In this document: piece after piece, positions 1 through 12,100 of the stretch | How positions within the stretch are numbered: the first letter of the stretch is position 1 | Layout: each line of letters begins with the position of its first letter | Source of the DNA: Mesostigma viride | Taxonomy: Eukaryota; Streptophyta; Mesostigmatophyceae; Mesostigmatales; Mesostigmataceae | Length of the DNA: 36,666 nucleotides | NCBI GenBank assembly: GCA_009746045.1 | Contig: RPFO01002274.1 | Location: forward strand, 1-36,666 | Direction: 5' to 3' | Notes under the pieces: model-generated | What the model saw: only the letters and a program-made list of their open reading frames with translations | Databases searched by the model: none | What the model was told of the DNA's origin: nothing | Program-made: the position numbers and the translations under genes

Positions 1-109
1 CTGCGCAAGCTGCAAGCGCTGCCCCGATGGGCGTTTACTACGGGGCGCTGGTGGACGACGGGGCGCCCTGGAGACGAACCGCAACCCCGGGAGCCTCCGG
101 TGAGGGGGA
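1..109 (+). CDS. Possible exon end (partial, uncertain)
   Basis: The first 109 bases lack stops in all three forward frames and end in a good splice donor context (cctccg followed by gtgagg). The most protein-like frame reads MGVYYGALVDDGAPW from position 27, but its phase does not match the exon at 2,958. A second frame (from position 2) does match in phase. This could be an upstream exon of the large glycosyltransferase-like gene or of another gene. The start lies outside the window. No domain is recognised. Confidence 0.25.
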
Positions 110-203
110 AAGGGAAAAACTGGAAGGGGGGGGGGGGCAGAGGGCAGAAACCGGGCTCGGGGAAGCTCTGGCTGGCTGGATTGGAAAGAAAAGTGACAAG
201 ACC

Positions 204-405
204 TCAATGACCCCGGTGAGAAAAGGGACAGGCACGAAGCGACCTCAGTGACCCCGGTGAGGCTGGTTGGGGAAAGAAAATAAACCAGGAAGGCAAGAGA
301 GCGATGGGGTAAAGGAAGGATGTCCCTTTAGGGCTCAGGAATGTCCCTTTGGCTTACGAATGTCCCTTTGGGGCTTACAAATGTCCCTTTGGGGCAGTCA
401 TGCTT
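204..405. repeat. Short tandem repeats (about 20 bp units)
   Basis: Two small arrays sit here. One is a duplicated segment around 'cctcaatgaccccggtgag' (about 204-263). The other has three to four copies of a unit containing 'aatgtccctttggggctta' (about 320-398). Both lie in non-coding DNA that would be an intron if the 1-109 exon belongs to the downstream gene. Confidence 0.6.
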
Positions 406-672
406 GCTTCCGTGCGGCACGCGGTCTTGCGAATGGATGCATGTGCTGGCAGCTGTTCTGAAGTGGCGTTTTCAAATGTCGAGTGTTGCTGGTGATAGCC
501 CTGTGAATGAACCTACCCCTCAGCATCCGGTCCCTGTTCTCTTCACCCTGGTGTGACAGTTCCGCTCCCTCCACCTTTGCAATATCCCCATAATCTCCGC
601 CCACGTCGCAGCGCCTCCTTGTGGTTGCCAGCCCCGAAACCCCACCCCCGCCCCCACAGCCCTAACCCGCAA

Positions 673-745
673 CACACATACACACATTCACACTCACATG
701 CACACTCACATGCAGACACACACACACTCACAGACGCACACGCAT

Positions 746-775
<30 letters not shown>
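673..775. repeat. (CA)n-rich tract and (TATGCA)n microsatellite
   Basis: A CA/CACATG-rich stretch (about 673-740) is followed by roughly five copies of the hexamer TATGCA (about 742-772). Nothing coding is seen here. Confidence 0.8.
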
Positions 776-777
<2 letters not shown>

Positions 778-1002
778 ATAAACACCTATTTGTGCTGGCC
801 ACCCTGGCTTTCTGTAGTCACTATATTCTTACACCTTTTCATCCCCACGACGCACACACATAAACCGTGCTGGTTGTCTCTTGATAAACCGTGCTGGTTG
901 TCTCATTGACATGCCCTTAAACCACCGTTCACCCTCTCAATAACCCTTTACCCCCCCACTGCGCTGACATCAATCTACCCATGCCTGTTTTTTCTGTGAT
1001 AT

Positions 1003-1590
1003 ACCACCACCACCACCACCACCACCACCTCCTCCTCCTCCTCCTCCTCCTCCTCCTCCTCCTCCTCCTCCTCCTCCTCCTCCTCCCCTCCTCCTCCTCC
1101 TCCTCCTCCTCCTCTCCTCCTCCTCCTCCTCCTCCTCCTCCTCCTCCTCCTCCTCCTCCTCCTCCTCCTCCTCCTCCTCCTCCTCCTCCTCCTCCCTCCT
1201 CCTCCTCCTCCCTCCTCCTCCTCCTCCTCCGCCACCGCCACCGCCACCGCCACCGCCACCGCCACCGCCACCGCCACCGCCACCGCCACCGCCACCGCCA
1301 CCGCCACCGCCACCCCGCCACCGCCACCGCCACCGCCACCGCCTCCGCCACCGCCTCCGCCACCACCACCACTACCACCACCTCCACCACCTCCACCACC
1401 ACCACCACCACCACCACCACCACCACCACCACCACCACCACCACCACCACCACCACCACCACCACACATCACCACCACCACCACCACCACCACCACCACC
1501 GCCGCCGCCGCCGCCACCACCACCACCACCACCACCACCACCACCACCACCACCACCACCACCACCACCGCCGCCGCCACCACCACCTCC
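1003..1590. repeat. Compound trinucleotide/hexanucleotide microsatellite, about 590 bp
   Basis: Blocks follow in order: (CAC)n, a long (CCT)n run with phase slips, (CCACCG)n from about 1,230 to 1,345, then (CAC)n with short CCG interruptions to about 1,590. The top strand contains almost no G outside the CCG units. All six frames are open for long stretches only because the repeat lacks stop triplets, so the poly-His, Leu, Val or Gly readings are not genes. Confidence 0.95.
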
Positions 1591-1841
1591 CCTCCCTCAA
1601 TGTAAACTGACCTACGGAACAGATATGTGTCCCCTGAAGATTTTGAACCGGACGAGGGGCCCCCTGTGTGTGCGCGCACCGCCTATGCTTTCTCCTGGGA
1701 CATGGCCCTTCATGCGGCCAGGGTGAGCTAGTAGTAGTATTGATGTGGCCAAGGCGAGTGCGGCTGTACAATCAGTAAAGTGCGCTCTATAGATTGTCCA
1801 CTATGTGACTACTTTGTGCACGTCACCGTAGTTATCATCGT

Positions 1842-1982
1842 ATAGTATCCAATCATATAGTTATAATCCAATAGTATCCAATCATATAGTTATAATCGCA
1901 TAGTATCCAATCATATAGTTATCATCATATAGTATCCAATCATATAGTTATAATCCAATCGGATAGTTATAATCATATAGAA
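1842..1982. repeat. AT-rich minisatellite (about 27-29 bp units)
   Basis: About five imperfect copies of a unit built on 'tagtatccaatcatatagt' with 'tataatc' spacers. The array is clearly AT-rich against a GC-rich background. No gene is seen between 1,600 and 2,540. Confidence 0.8.
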
Positions 1983-2582
1983 TCCAAGGTGGACCAAAGG
2001 TACCCTTAGAATGGGAATATGGCTGGTCATGCGGCCAAGGTGAGCGCAGCTGCCTGAATAGCAGGTGACTAGTAAGAGAACCGTACAAATAGCTCTATCA
2101 TGTACAGTGTATCTAATGTACATCGCAGCGAGTTTATACCACGAGTTATAGTCGTCACGTGTAGTCACGTGTATGCACAAGTTGGACCCACAGCCGCCAG
2201 AGCCTGGGACATGGCGTCCCTCAAGGGACCGAAGGCATCTTTTGGCGTTCGTGTTGACGTAAGTGCGCGTGGATGAGTGCGTATGCAAGACTGCATTTTA
2301 GTACGAGTGCATTCCAGAGATGCTTGGGGCTATGGTGAGCGGCCAAGGCCACTTCCTGTACCATATAGCCCACTCTGGCTCAATGCCCAGCACAATCGCA
2401 CACAGTATGTCAGTTGCCATGGAATTCAAATACATCTGATTGATTGAATGGAATGGGCTACTGTTTTTGCTTCCGCGGGCGACCCTCTATTAAAAAATCT
2501 TTGACTTGAAATCAAACCGCAAACCACATCCGCAACCGCAACCCACAGCCCTAAACCCTACCCCTATCCCCTATCCTCAAGC

Positions 2583-2740
2583 CCAAACCCAAACTTAAAC
2601 CCAAACCCAAACCCAAAGCCAAACCCAAACCCAAACCCAAACCCAAACCCAAACCCAAACCCAAACCCAAACCCAAACCCAAACCCAAACCCAAACCCAA
2701 ACCCAAACCCAAACCCAAACCCAAACCCAAACCCAAACCC
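2583..2740. repeat. (CCCAAA)n hexamer array, telomere-like
   Basis: About 25 near-perfect copies of CCCAAA, preceded at about 2,549-2,560 by the plant-type telomere variant CCCTAAACCCTA and followed by degenerate C/A-rich sequence up to the exon at 2,958. The top strand is nearly free of G and T. It sits directly upstream of a splice acceptor-like CCCCAG. Confidence 0.9.
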
Positions 2741-2957
2741 CAATTCTCAACCAACACGCCCCACGCTGAATGGACAAACCTACCCCTGCACTCACCCCCC
2801 AACCCCCAACCCCCAACCCCCAACCCCTACCCCCACCCTCCATGCCCAAACTTTCAAGCCCAGCCCCCGCTCCCAACCCCATCCCCCGTCCCCACCCCCA
2901 CCCCAAAACTCAAACCTTGACCCCAAACCCCATCCTGCACCCCTCCCCATTCCCCAG

Positions 2958-3158
2958 ATGGGGTCCAGCAACTTCCTGCGGCCCCTCCCCTGGGAAGAAG
3001 TCAACATGGCCATCCTCAGTGACGCGTCGATTTTCTACCCGGGGCACCCGGTGTCAGCCCACGAGCTGTCGGTGCATGCCAACTGGAGCGACTGCAGAGT
3101 GGACACGGTGCTGGTGCATGGCCTGGGGCAATATGACCGGATGCAGATAATCCACGAG
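2958..3158 (+). CDS. Exon of the GT31-like gene (first one traced)
   Basis: 67 complete codons follow a CCCCAG acceptor-like site and end at GAG before gtgagc. The reading begins at an ATG (MGSSNFLRPLPW), so it could be a true start or an internal exon. The encoded segment (…VLVHGLGQYDRMQIIHE) has no signal peptide or membrane segment, which argues for missing upstream exons. It ends in phase 0 and joins the exon at 3,745 (ELEKDGFRYPS) in frame. Confidence 0.6.
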
Positions 3159-6100
3159 GTGAGCGCTGTGCCTTGTTGGCTAGTACCGTGCCACTACATT
3201 TATTGTAGCAGTGTAGTAGTATAATGGTAGCTAGGTCGTGTTGAAGCATCAGGCAATGTCCGCATTTTTTGCACGGTTTTCCTTGAGCTCTCGCCCACAA
3301 AACCCTACCTGCATCGGTTCCCAGATACGTTCGTCAGAATGCGTCTCCTTGTCTCACAGCAACGTACGTGATCATCCTGACCGGGTCCCACCTGAGCAGA
3401 GGCGGATGGTACTTTCACGGGTACCGCACGACGCAGTCAGGGACTTGTTTTAGTTTCTGAATGTAGCGAATACGTTTCTTGATGTAGTGAATAATTTTTA
3501 GTCCAACTTGACTGTCCTTCGATTGCTCATCAATCTTATAGTGCTCTTTCTCTCGGGTCCCCGCACCTACCGGTGGATCGTCAGGACCTCATCTCACTCT
3601 CAAACGCTATTTACTGTCAAATTCTATGTATTGTCGAATACTACTTATTGTCGAATACAACTTATTGTCGAATACTAAGTATTGTCGAATACAACTTTCT
3701 GTCGAATACGGGTTACTGCGTCACCGATCGCTGCACGTCCTCAGGAGCTTGAGAAGGATGGCTTCCGGTACCCATCCCGCAGACTCTGCACCGTTGCATC
3801 CACGCCCGTGTCGGCGCAACGCTACTACCATCGCTCCCGGGCGCGGCCGTTGGCGAGCGCACGGCCCCTTTCGGGGGTGCGCAGATCTTCCGGGGCAGGT
3901 ACTCGAAGCCAAAGGTTTATACATGGAAGTTATGTAATAGTAGTACTGTGTGATTGGCATGTACTCCGTGGCATGCCTCTGCGCATGACACGCAAGTATC
4001 TAACTACTTAATTATGGAAGGCAGAAGCCAGGAGTTTATATGTGAAAGCCAAAGATTTAGAGTAGTACACGATATTCCAAAGATTCTTCCTGTGTGCGAC
4101 TTTATTATCATGTTGAGCACGGTATGCGAGGAAACAGGGATTCCAAAAACGAGGTTTACGGGGACAGGCACTGGAAACACAGGGTTGGTATCTGATGGTG
4201 CTATGTTGAGAATAGGGCGCGGGGCCAGGTTGTGAATGCTAACGCCTGGGTCCGCCGGGACATGTACTTAAAACAGAACGCTGGGGCTAAGGACTTGCTA
4301 TGTCGATTCTGGGTTTGCCATTCGGTATCAGACGCTGGTACTGGTATTTCACAACCACGGTGGGACTGTCTTTATACTACTATGAGAAGCTGGGATTCTT
4401 ATATATCAGATGCTGTGATATCAGATGCTTGGATAGTTTTCTGACAGGAGATCGGTGGGAATATATTATTAGATGCTGTATATTGGATTGCTGCATACCT
4501 GCGTTTACACTTACCCACAGTGTCACTCCTTCCCCCCCTGTCGACCCCCGTGCTTTACCATCGACATATAACCTCTACCTACTGCTGCTGCCACCCGCCA
4601 GGCCCGTCAGCGGCCGTCATCAGCGCGGTGGACAAGATATTTTGGGTGCCCACCCCGGACTGGTGGTACGAGCCGCATCCCCACTTGTTGGATAAGTGGG
4701 AGATGTGGGCAGAAGACGCCGCGCGGCGGGAGGGCCGTACAGGGGGGCGCCAGATCATTCTCGCTGTTGGCGAGTCCATGGCCGACGGCGACCCCTCGCC
4801 CAAAGTGAACAGCGGCAACGTGCAAACCAGCACCGTGTGGACCCTTGGTGGAAACGTGGGTGACCCAGCCAGGCCGGGCCGCCGCAATCCAGCCATGGGG
4901 AAGGGCAGCGGTGCCGGCTCGGAAGGTAACAGCGTCCCCCCCTCTGTGTCAGCGATCGCGCAGTCGCATTCCGCCATGGGGAGGGGGGGTCAGCCGGGCA
5001 TGGCGAGGGGGGGTCAGCCGGCCACCAAGGGCCGTGGTGATCTTTCGGCCATCGGGGTTGAAGGGGGCATGGCCGTGACGGGTGGAAGCAGCCATGCCGC
5101 CACGAGGGCCCGCAGCAGCCATGCCGCCACGACGGTTGCTCGCAGTCTCCTCCGGATAATGATGGGGGGTGACGGCGGCGCTGCCATGGGGGTTGATGGA
5201 GATGCTGGCAACGCCACATCATGGCAGGTCCATCCCTGCCTGGCACCCGTCCAGGGGGACCTCGAGGAGGGCCCCTCGGAGAGCTCATTCTGGGACTGGC
5301 AGGTGGGCGGCAGCGGCGGGTTGCATGAGGGGCAGGCGCCCCTGTTGGACAACCCCCTTTCAGGTATGGGTTTGGAGGGGGCGGGGGAGGGCATGGAGGG
5401 GGAAGGGGAGGGGGATCATGGCGGTGATGACATGTCCCATAAGAAACAGGGCACACCAGGGGGCTGTCATGAGAGTACGAGAGATGATGGGAGGGGTACG
5501 ATGGGAGACACGGTGGGAGGGGCAACAGGTGGCGGTGAAAGGATGCGCGAAGAGAGCGGCCCCTCTGAGAGAATGGGAGAGAAAGGAGCGGAGGAGGTTA
5601 GGGATGCGAGAGGAGATGAGGAGGGGCGGCCATCACCCACCGCCCACAGTGCACCACATTTGAAAGCGTCGTCATCAAGTCGCAAGGGTCCACCAGACCC
5701 CCTCCTCTTTGTGGCGGTGATCAGCTCGTTGTCCTCTCGTGCGGCACGGAACGCGCTGAGGGAATCCTGGCTGTCGTCACAAAAGGACTGGACGCGGCAT
5801 AATGCCGCCGCTCGGCCCTCGGCTTCATCCTCGAAACCAAGCACTGCCTCTACCTCATCCTCCACCTCATCGTCCTCCACGTTATCCTCCAAACTAACCC
5901 CCAGTCCGCCCCCTACATCGCATTCTTCCGAGTCAAACGCCCCACAGCAAAGAAATTTCTCTGATGAAGGTGCCTCCCGCTCGTTGCTTACCTCGCCGCC
6001 CTCAGGGGCCGACGGGACACCTGGCCACGGTAACCCCTCTCCCTCTGCCTCCTCGTCAGAAAACTCTCCTTCCCAGGACGACCCTCCTTCCCAGGGTGAG

Positions 6101-9100
6101 GGTCCTTCTTCCCAGGGTGTTCCTTCGTCTGAGGGTCAAGGTGAAGGGGATGCTCGTAAGAAGGGGGCGCAAGAACAATCTCTGAGCGAGGGCGGGGGGG
6201 TGCCTCCACGGGAGTGTCCTCTGACCCGCATCTCCCCTCGCTGTTCGCGTACCCGTGGTCCTATCGATTCTTTATCGCGGTCCACCCCACGGGCGACGGC
6301 GTGATGGCGGACGGCATGAAAGCGAACAATGAACTCTTCGCGGAGTCTCAGCTCCACGAGGACATAATTCTGATGGACGTCGCGGAGCGAGGAGGCCTGC
6401 TGTCAAACGCGTACAAGGTAGGTCACGTAATTGCCAGTATAGTCACAAACTATAAATTTACAAGTTCTGTAGTTATCACGTGAAGGTACAAGGTACACGG
6501 TGCTACGTTTTGAAGTGTCATTAGAAGGTAGGTCGTGTGTCGTGGGTTCTGAAAATGGGTGATGGATCCAGGCAAGTGGCCAGTAGATTGATCTTTAGAA
6601 GCCCTACAAGGAGGGATGCTAGTTCTGGCTTCGCTAAAAAATATTCATTAAAGTGGGCTTTACATACGTATGTCTTGACTAATAAAGGAGTCCCCATGTG
6701 CCGTGGTGGCAAAAAACAAATGTCAAAGAAGCCTTTTTTATGGATCCCTCGAAAAGTGAAGTGCTTCATGTTGGCCCGAAATGTATGAACTACTACTGGG
6801 TGCACCCAGGGTGCACTTCATGCTCCCTGTACATGTGTGCAGGAGGCGCAACATATAGTATCACAAAACACTAGCCCTAACACCTCTAAAACTAGTAAAC
6901 CCTGGCCAAATTTTCCTCGTAAAATGCAAAATCTAGGCTAGACTTAGGTACACTTGTGTAGACTTCGGCAGGGGAAAAGAATGCTTTTTCAAATTTTGTT
7001 TTAGCCACTACGATACATCGGGGCTTTTCAGGTTCATAAATCAAGGTTTCCCACTCGCTGTTCGCCGCTTGTGTGGCTTACTCGTACACGCTTCAAGGTG
7101 GCTCTTTTCAATATGGTTTCTTTTTTTATGCGGCCATTAAAGCGGGTTTGCTACAGTGGGTTTATCACTCCGGGTGGGGAATCGCGGTGGGTGATGGATA
7201 TCTGCATTTTTTTTCCCTCCCTGATATGGACAGCATGCTCCTTCAAGGGGGGGGGGGGCGCGATGAAAGGTGGGTGGTTTGCTAGCAGGTAATTGAATGG
7301 GGCGGGTGATTTGGCCCGGCTGGGTAAATCATGCATGTAGTAAAGTCTGTCGCATGACCTAAGGAGAGGCATGGCCCTTTGGGGCACGGACAAATGAAAC
7401 ACCTTGTGCACAAAGATACACTTGTGTGCCAGCCTTATGCGGATTCCTGCTATGTCCTGCTCCTTGCATCTGCCGCATTCTCTGCTTCGGCTTTAGGGTT
7501 TCGGTAGTTACCCATTAGTAACAAGCAAGGCACTAACATTGCGTTTTGTGTAGCACTCCATGGATCTGCTCCCCCTCCCCCTGCCCCCCTTGCCAGACGC
7601 TGGACGTGTGGAACTATATCTACACCTCCCTGCAAGGGACAGGTCGCAACGTGCCCTACTTTATGCTGGTCCCCGACAACCTCTTCGTCCGCATGGACCG
7701 CATCATGGCCACGCTTGCGCAGCGATGGCAGGGGCGGCGGCCCAGTGAGCGCGACCTATTTATAGCCACGGATGTAGCCAACTCCACGGAGGGAATGGAG
7801 CCGTCCACGGAGCCTTCCGCATCTTCGGATCGCTATCGTTTCGCAAGGCAGCCGCTATCGCGCAACGGCCGCCATCGAAGGGGTCTTCTGGACTGGGCAA
7901 GGCAACCGACCGGGGAGGATGGAGTCAAGCGTGGTCATTCGCAGCACAACGGCTCCCATGAAGAGAAGGGGGAGGGAGGTGCATGGAGTGAGGGGGAAAA
8001 GAGCGCATGCGGGAGGACTGGGCAGGTGGTTGACGATTGGTACTACAGCGGCCTGGTTCGATGGTATGCGCCCGAGCGCCCAGAGCATGCCCCGGCTCCT
8101 GGAGCCATGGATGACTTTTGCCAGGGGGGGCCAAAGGATGAGGAGGAGGTTGATTACTGGCCGCCGGTACCATACGTGGATGGCGACCTCGGGGTCATTT
8201 TGTCGTGGGAGATGGTGCAGCTGCTGGTGGACAGTGCGCGGAAGCTAGCTGGTGCGTACTAGATTCATCATCAATCGTTACTATTATTTCTACATGTTAG
8301 CACTAGCATTATTTTTGTAATCCTCCTCCCCCACCACCACCACCGCTTTTTCTTTTTTTCCCCTTCTTCTTCTTCTTCTTCTTCTTCTTCTTCTTCTTCT
8401 TCTTCTTCTTCTTCTTCTTCTTCTTCTTCTTCTTCTTCTTCTTCTTCTTCTTCTTCTTCTTCTTCTTCTTCTTCTTCTTCTTCTTCTTCTTCTTCTTCTT
8501 CTTCTTCTTCTTCTTCTTCTTCTTCTTCTTCTTCTTCTTCTTCTTCTTCTTCTTCTTCTTCTTCTTCTTCTTCTTCTTCTTCTTCTTCTTCTTCTTCTTC
8601 TTGTTCTTGTTCTCCTCCTCCTCCTCCTCCTCCTCCTCCTCCTCCTCCTCCTCCTCCTCCTCCTCCTCCTCCTCCTCCTCCTCCTCCTCCTCCTCCTCCT
8701 CCTCCTCCTCCTCCTCCTCCTCCTCCTCCTCCTCCTCCTCCTCCTCCTCCTCCTCCTCCTCCTTCCTCTTCTTCTTCCTCAATGAAGTGGTAGTAAAGTG
8801 GTAATAAGTGGTCATGTCACGCTGCCCCATGCGACTCTTTTGTCCTTTATACTTGCCGCGTGCTGGCGCCTGCTTGTGCCGTTATTCGTGTCTCTCGCCT
8901 CCCTTGCGTCATACGCGCATGTCATGCTGGTGGCTGCATCGGGCCATTCGTTGGAGCCCCCCTCGTTTGTCTCTTGCGACACATGCATGGAATGCCTGGG
9001 GCTGACGTGCATGTGCACTTCCTCATGTCATCTGATCTGAGTCTGCTTGTGCCATTCATGCGCGCACGCATGGGATGGGTGGTACCGACCAAAACAGTTG

Positions 9101-12100
9101 GTACTCCCCCGTCAAGACGACTCTCCCATCCAGGGCACTCGAACGAATGAAATGGATGAGGGATCTTCCGACGTGAGATACTTGCATGTGTCACACCGGA
9201 CTGATCTTCCTCGGGGCCATGCGCAGAGACAATAGACGCGAAGGAAGCAAGGATTGATCACGCTTGCATACTCGATGCAAAATAGAGTTTTTAACACCTC
9301 TCCTACACTGCGCCTCCCTTGCGTGACCTCCCAAACACGGTGTCCCTTTTCCATCCCCCCCCCCCCCCCCCCCCTCTATCCTGGGCAGAAATCACACCGC
9401 CCCCACCCCCCTCCGTCTGGGGCCGCAGCACCGGCAATGAACGTATGCTCGCCTGCCTCGAGTCCCATCGAAACCGCGGCACAGGAAGCAGCAGCAAACC
9501 AGCTGCAACAGCGACCAAGCAGGCGGGAAACCAGACCCAAGCCCAGGCCTATCCACAAACAAAGGCAGCAGCGCAGGAAGAGGCCAGCGAATCCCCTTGG
9601 TCGCCCTACCTGCTGACGCGATTCGCGGACGCAAACGTCGCTTTATTACTGTCGCGCGCCACACGGGGCCTACTCCCGGAGAGCGCGGGAGAAGCAGAGG
9701 ACTTCCCAGGGTTCGGTGTCTCGGACTTGTCATCTGTCTCCGAGGGTCCATCCTTGGGGGAAAGTTCTTCGAGGATGGACCCCTTGGGGGGGGAATCTTC
9801 GAATGCCACAGGCGCAGGTATCGCGCATGGCGCGGATGCCCCCGTGGCAGGAGGTGGCTCGGATGCCCTCGTGGCAGGAGGGGAGTTAATGCCGCCGTTG
9901 TCACAGCCGTCAGTTCCCGCGTCTCATGCAAGCTTGGCCAATCAGGAGAGTATGGTGGACACCCGGGCCCGGAGCGAAGTCGAAAAAGGAGGAAAAGAGC
10001 AGAGGGATGGTTCGACGAATGGCCATGGCAGTGCCGCTGACAAGTCTTTGCCCAACGGCCCCAATGATCATGCCGCCAATGATGATGATTATTCGTCACC
10101 CGAAAGATGGCAAGGAGAGGCGCTGGACCCTCATCTTGCAAAGCAGGTGGCATCGTGGCGGTGCGTGACGTCCGCAGTGACCATCATTGTCCAGAACACC
10201 ACCTACCTCCCAGCCCTGCACGAGTACATCGCGGCGTATGATGGGTCGGCGCCCGAAGAGTATCGGTGGCCGTGCGAGGTCCCAGGGTCCCTGCCGCTAA
10301 AGGCCTCGGCGGGGTACTCCCGGATGAACGCGTCAGAGCGTGTGGCCACGAAGAGGGCTGCAAGGGCCGAACTGGCGGGGCCACAGGGCGGGGGGGCTAC
10401 CCAATCGTCCTCCAAGCTGACAGCCAAGGGTCTGTTCAGGGGGATGGAAGCCGCAGCGGAGGTGGTAATGGTGGAGATGATGATGGTGGTAATGGTGGTG
10501 GTGGTGGTGATGATGACTCGACAGCATGGCCCGATAGCAACCACTCGGGCCAGGGGGCCCAGCAGGGGGAAGGAGATGCGGTCCAGATGGGTGATGAATT
10601 GCTGTCCCTGCATGAGGGGATGACCTGAGTTTTGCCTCGCGTCATGAGGGCGAGGGGGCGGGTGACTTGAGCTATGCCTCGCGGCGTGAGGGCGACCTGG
10701 GTGGTGATGACATCATGGTGGGTCATGAGGACCACATGGGTGGTGATGACATCATCGTGCATCACAAGGGCGACCTGGGTGGTGATGACATCATTGTGAG
10801 GAGGTTTCATGACGGGGGGCTGCCTGAGGGGGAGGGGGAGGGGGAGGGCCTGTGGGACAGCCAAGTCGAGCGGGGGGAGGGCGTGAGCGACCCAGTCGAG
10901 CGCCCGGCGAGAGAAGACAGTTGGCAAGAGGGCGGTTGGGATAACGATCATCCTTGGGATGGGACTCCGTTCCGGGATTTGGACAGGGATTTGGGCAGGG
11001 GTGGGGGCAGTGATGCGGAGAGGGGCGGGGATGGGGATGTGGGTAGGGAAGGCAGGGAGGCGGGTGGTCGTAATGTGGACGCAGAGGAGAGTGGGGGGTT
11101 GCTCAGGGACCCCCACCGGGAGGCCAGGGAGCACTTCTGGTCGGACAGGCTGGGGCAACCTGCGCTCGACCAGCAGCTACGGCAGCAGCAGCAACAACAG
11201 CGCGACAACGATGACTATGCGGCCAGGCAGCACGCCCAGCAATTCCAGCAGCAACAGCAACAGCAGCAGCGGTGGCAGCGGCAGCAATGGCAGCGGCAGC
11301 AACAGGAGCATTACGAGTACATGCGCCACAAGCAGCATCACCACAGTGACAACCGGGACCAGCAGCGCGGCAGCACCATGCCCAACAACCATGGCAGCGG
11401 GTACGGCGGCCGCCACCTGGCCCAACAGCGCGGCAACGAATACACGGGCCAGCAACAATCACGCAACAACGAGTTCCGGGCCCGAGCCGATGCCATGCGG
11501 CACGTGCAACAAGCACTGGGACACAGCGACGAGTATGGGGACCAGCATGGGCTGGACGACCAGAACAGCGCCGACGTGGGTTCCGCCAACGATCCCCAGG
11601 CCTGGGATCACGGTGGCGATGGTGGGCCGGAGGATGGTGGCTATGGTGGGGTGGACGACGGGTTTGTGAAGGATGGCGGCCTCTCAGAGGGGGATGATGA
11701 TGACGATAGTCGCGCTGGCGTGTACAGGCATGATGGTGGTCGAAATGGTGGTCGCGATGTCATGTTGACGAGTAATGGCGGTCCCAGCGACGTCGTTTCG
11801 AGCACCCTAAACAGGAGCAATGGTGGGTCAAGTGGCGTTGACCCGAGCAATGAGAGTGGTGGTCACGCTGACGTGTACCCGAGGGGCGACGGTAGCCGGG
11901 GTGGCGTGGTGGGGGGTGGTGACCTCGACGACACGTCTGGAAAGGTTGACTCTCTGGGTAGCCACCCTCGAGGAAGCGTGGAGGGGGTCGTGCGGAGCGA
12001 TCCGCGCGGTGGAGGGTTGAAAGAGGGTGGCCGAGAGGCCATGTATGGAGGGCGCGGTGAGCGCGACGGCATGCGGATGGGCGATGCTCGGGGTGTTGCG

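Larger units (their letters stand above)
8252..9388 (+). other. Intron 4, with a large microsatellite
   Basis: The donor is g|gtgcgt. The acceptor, ctgggcag, follows a C homopolymer tract. The intron contains the (TTC)n/(TCC)n array described separately. No gene is seen. Confidence 0.7.

Noticed and set aside
929-1771. Long reading frames of poly-Val, Gly, Arg, Trp, Leu, Pro, His and Thr on both strands
   Set aside because: They are translations of the compound trinucleotide array, which has no stop triplets. No flanking protein-like sequence continues any of them.
3327-3450. Possible extra exon between 3,158 and 3,745 (one frame reads TYVIILTGSHLSRGGWYFHG)
   Set aside because: The protein-like frame cannot be joined in phase to the exon ending at 3,158 using visible AG acceptors, whereas 3,158 joins 3,745 directly in frame. 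It remains possible as an alternative exon.
8309-8830. 173-codon Glu/Lys-rich minus-strand frame
   Set aside because: A pure read-through of the (TTC)n/(TCC)n microsatellite within an intron.
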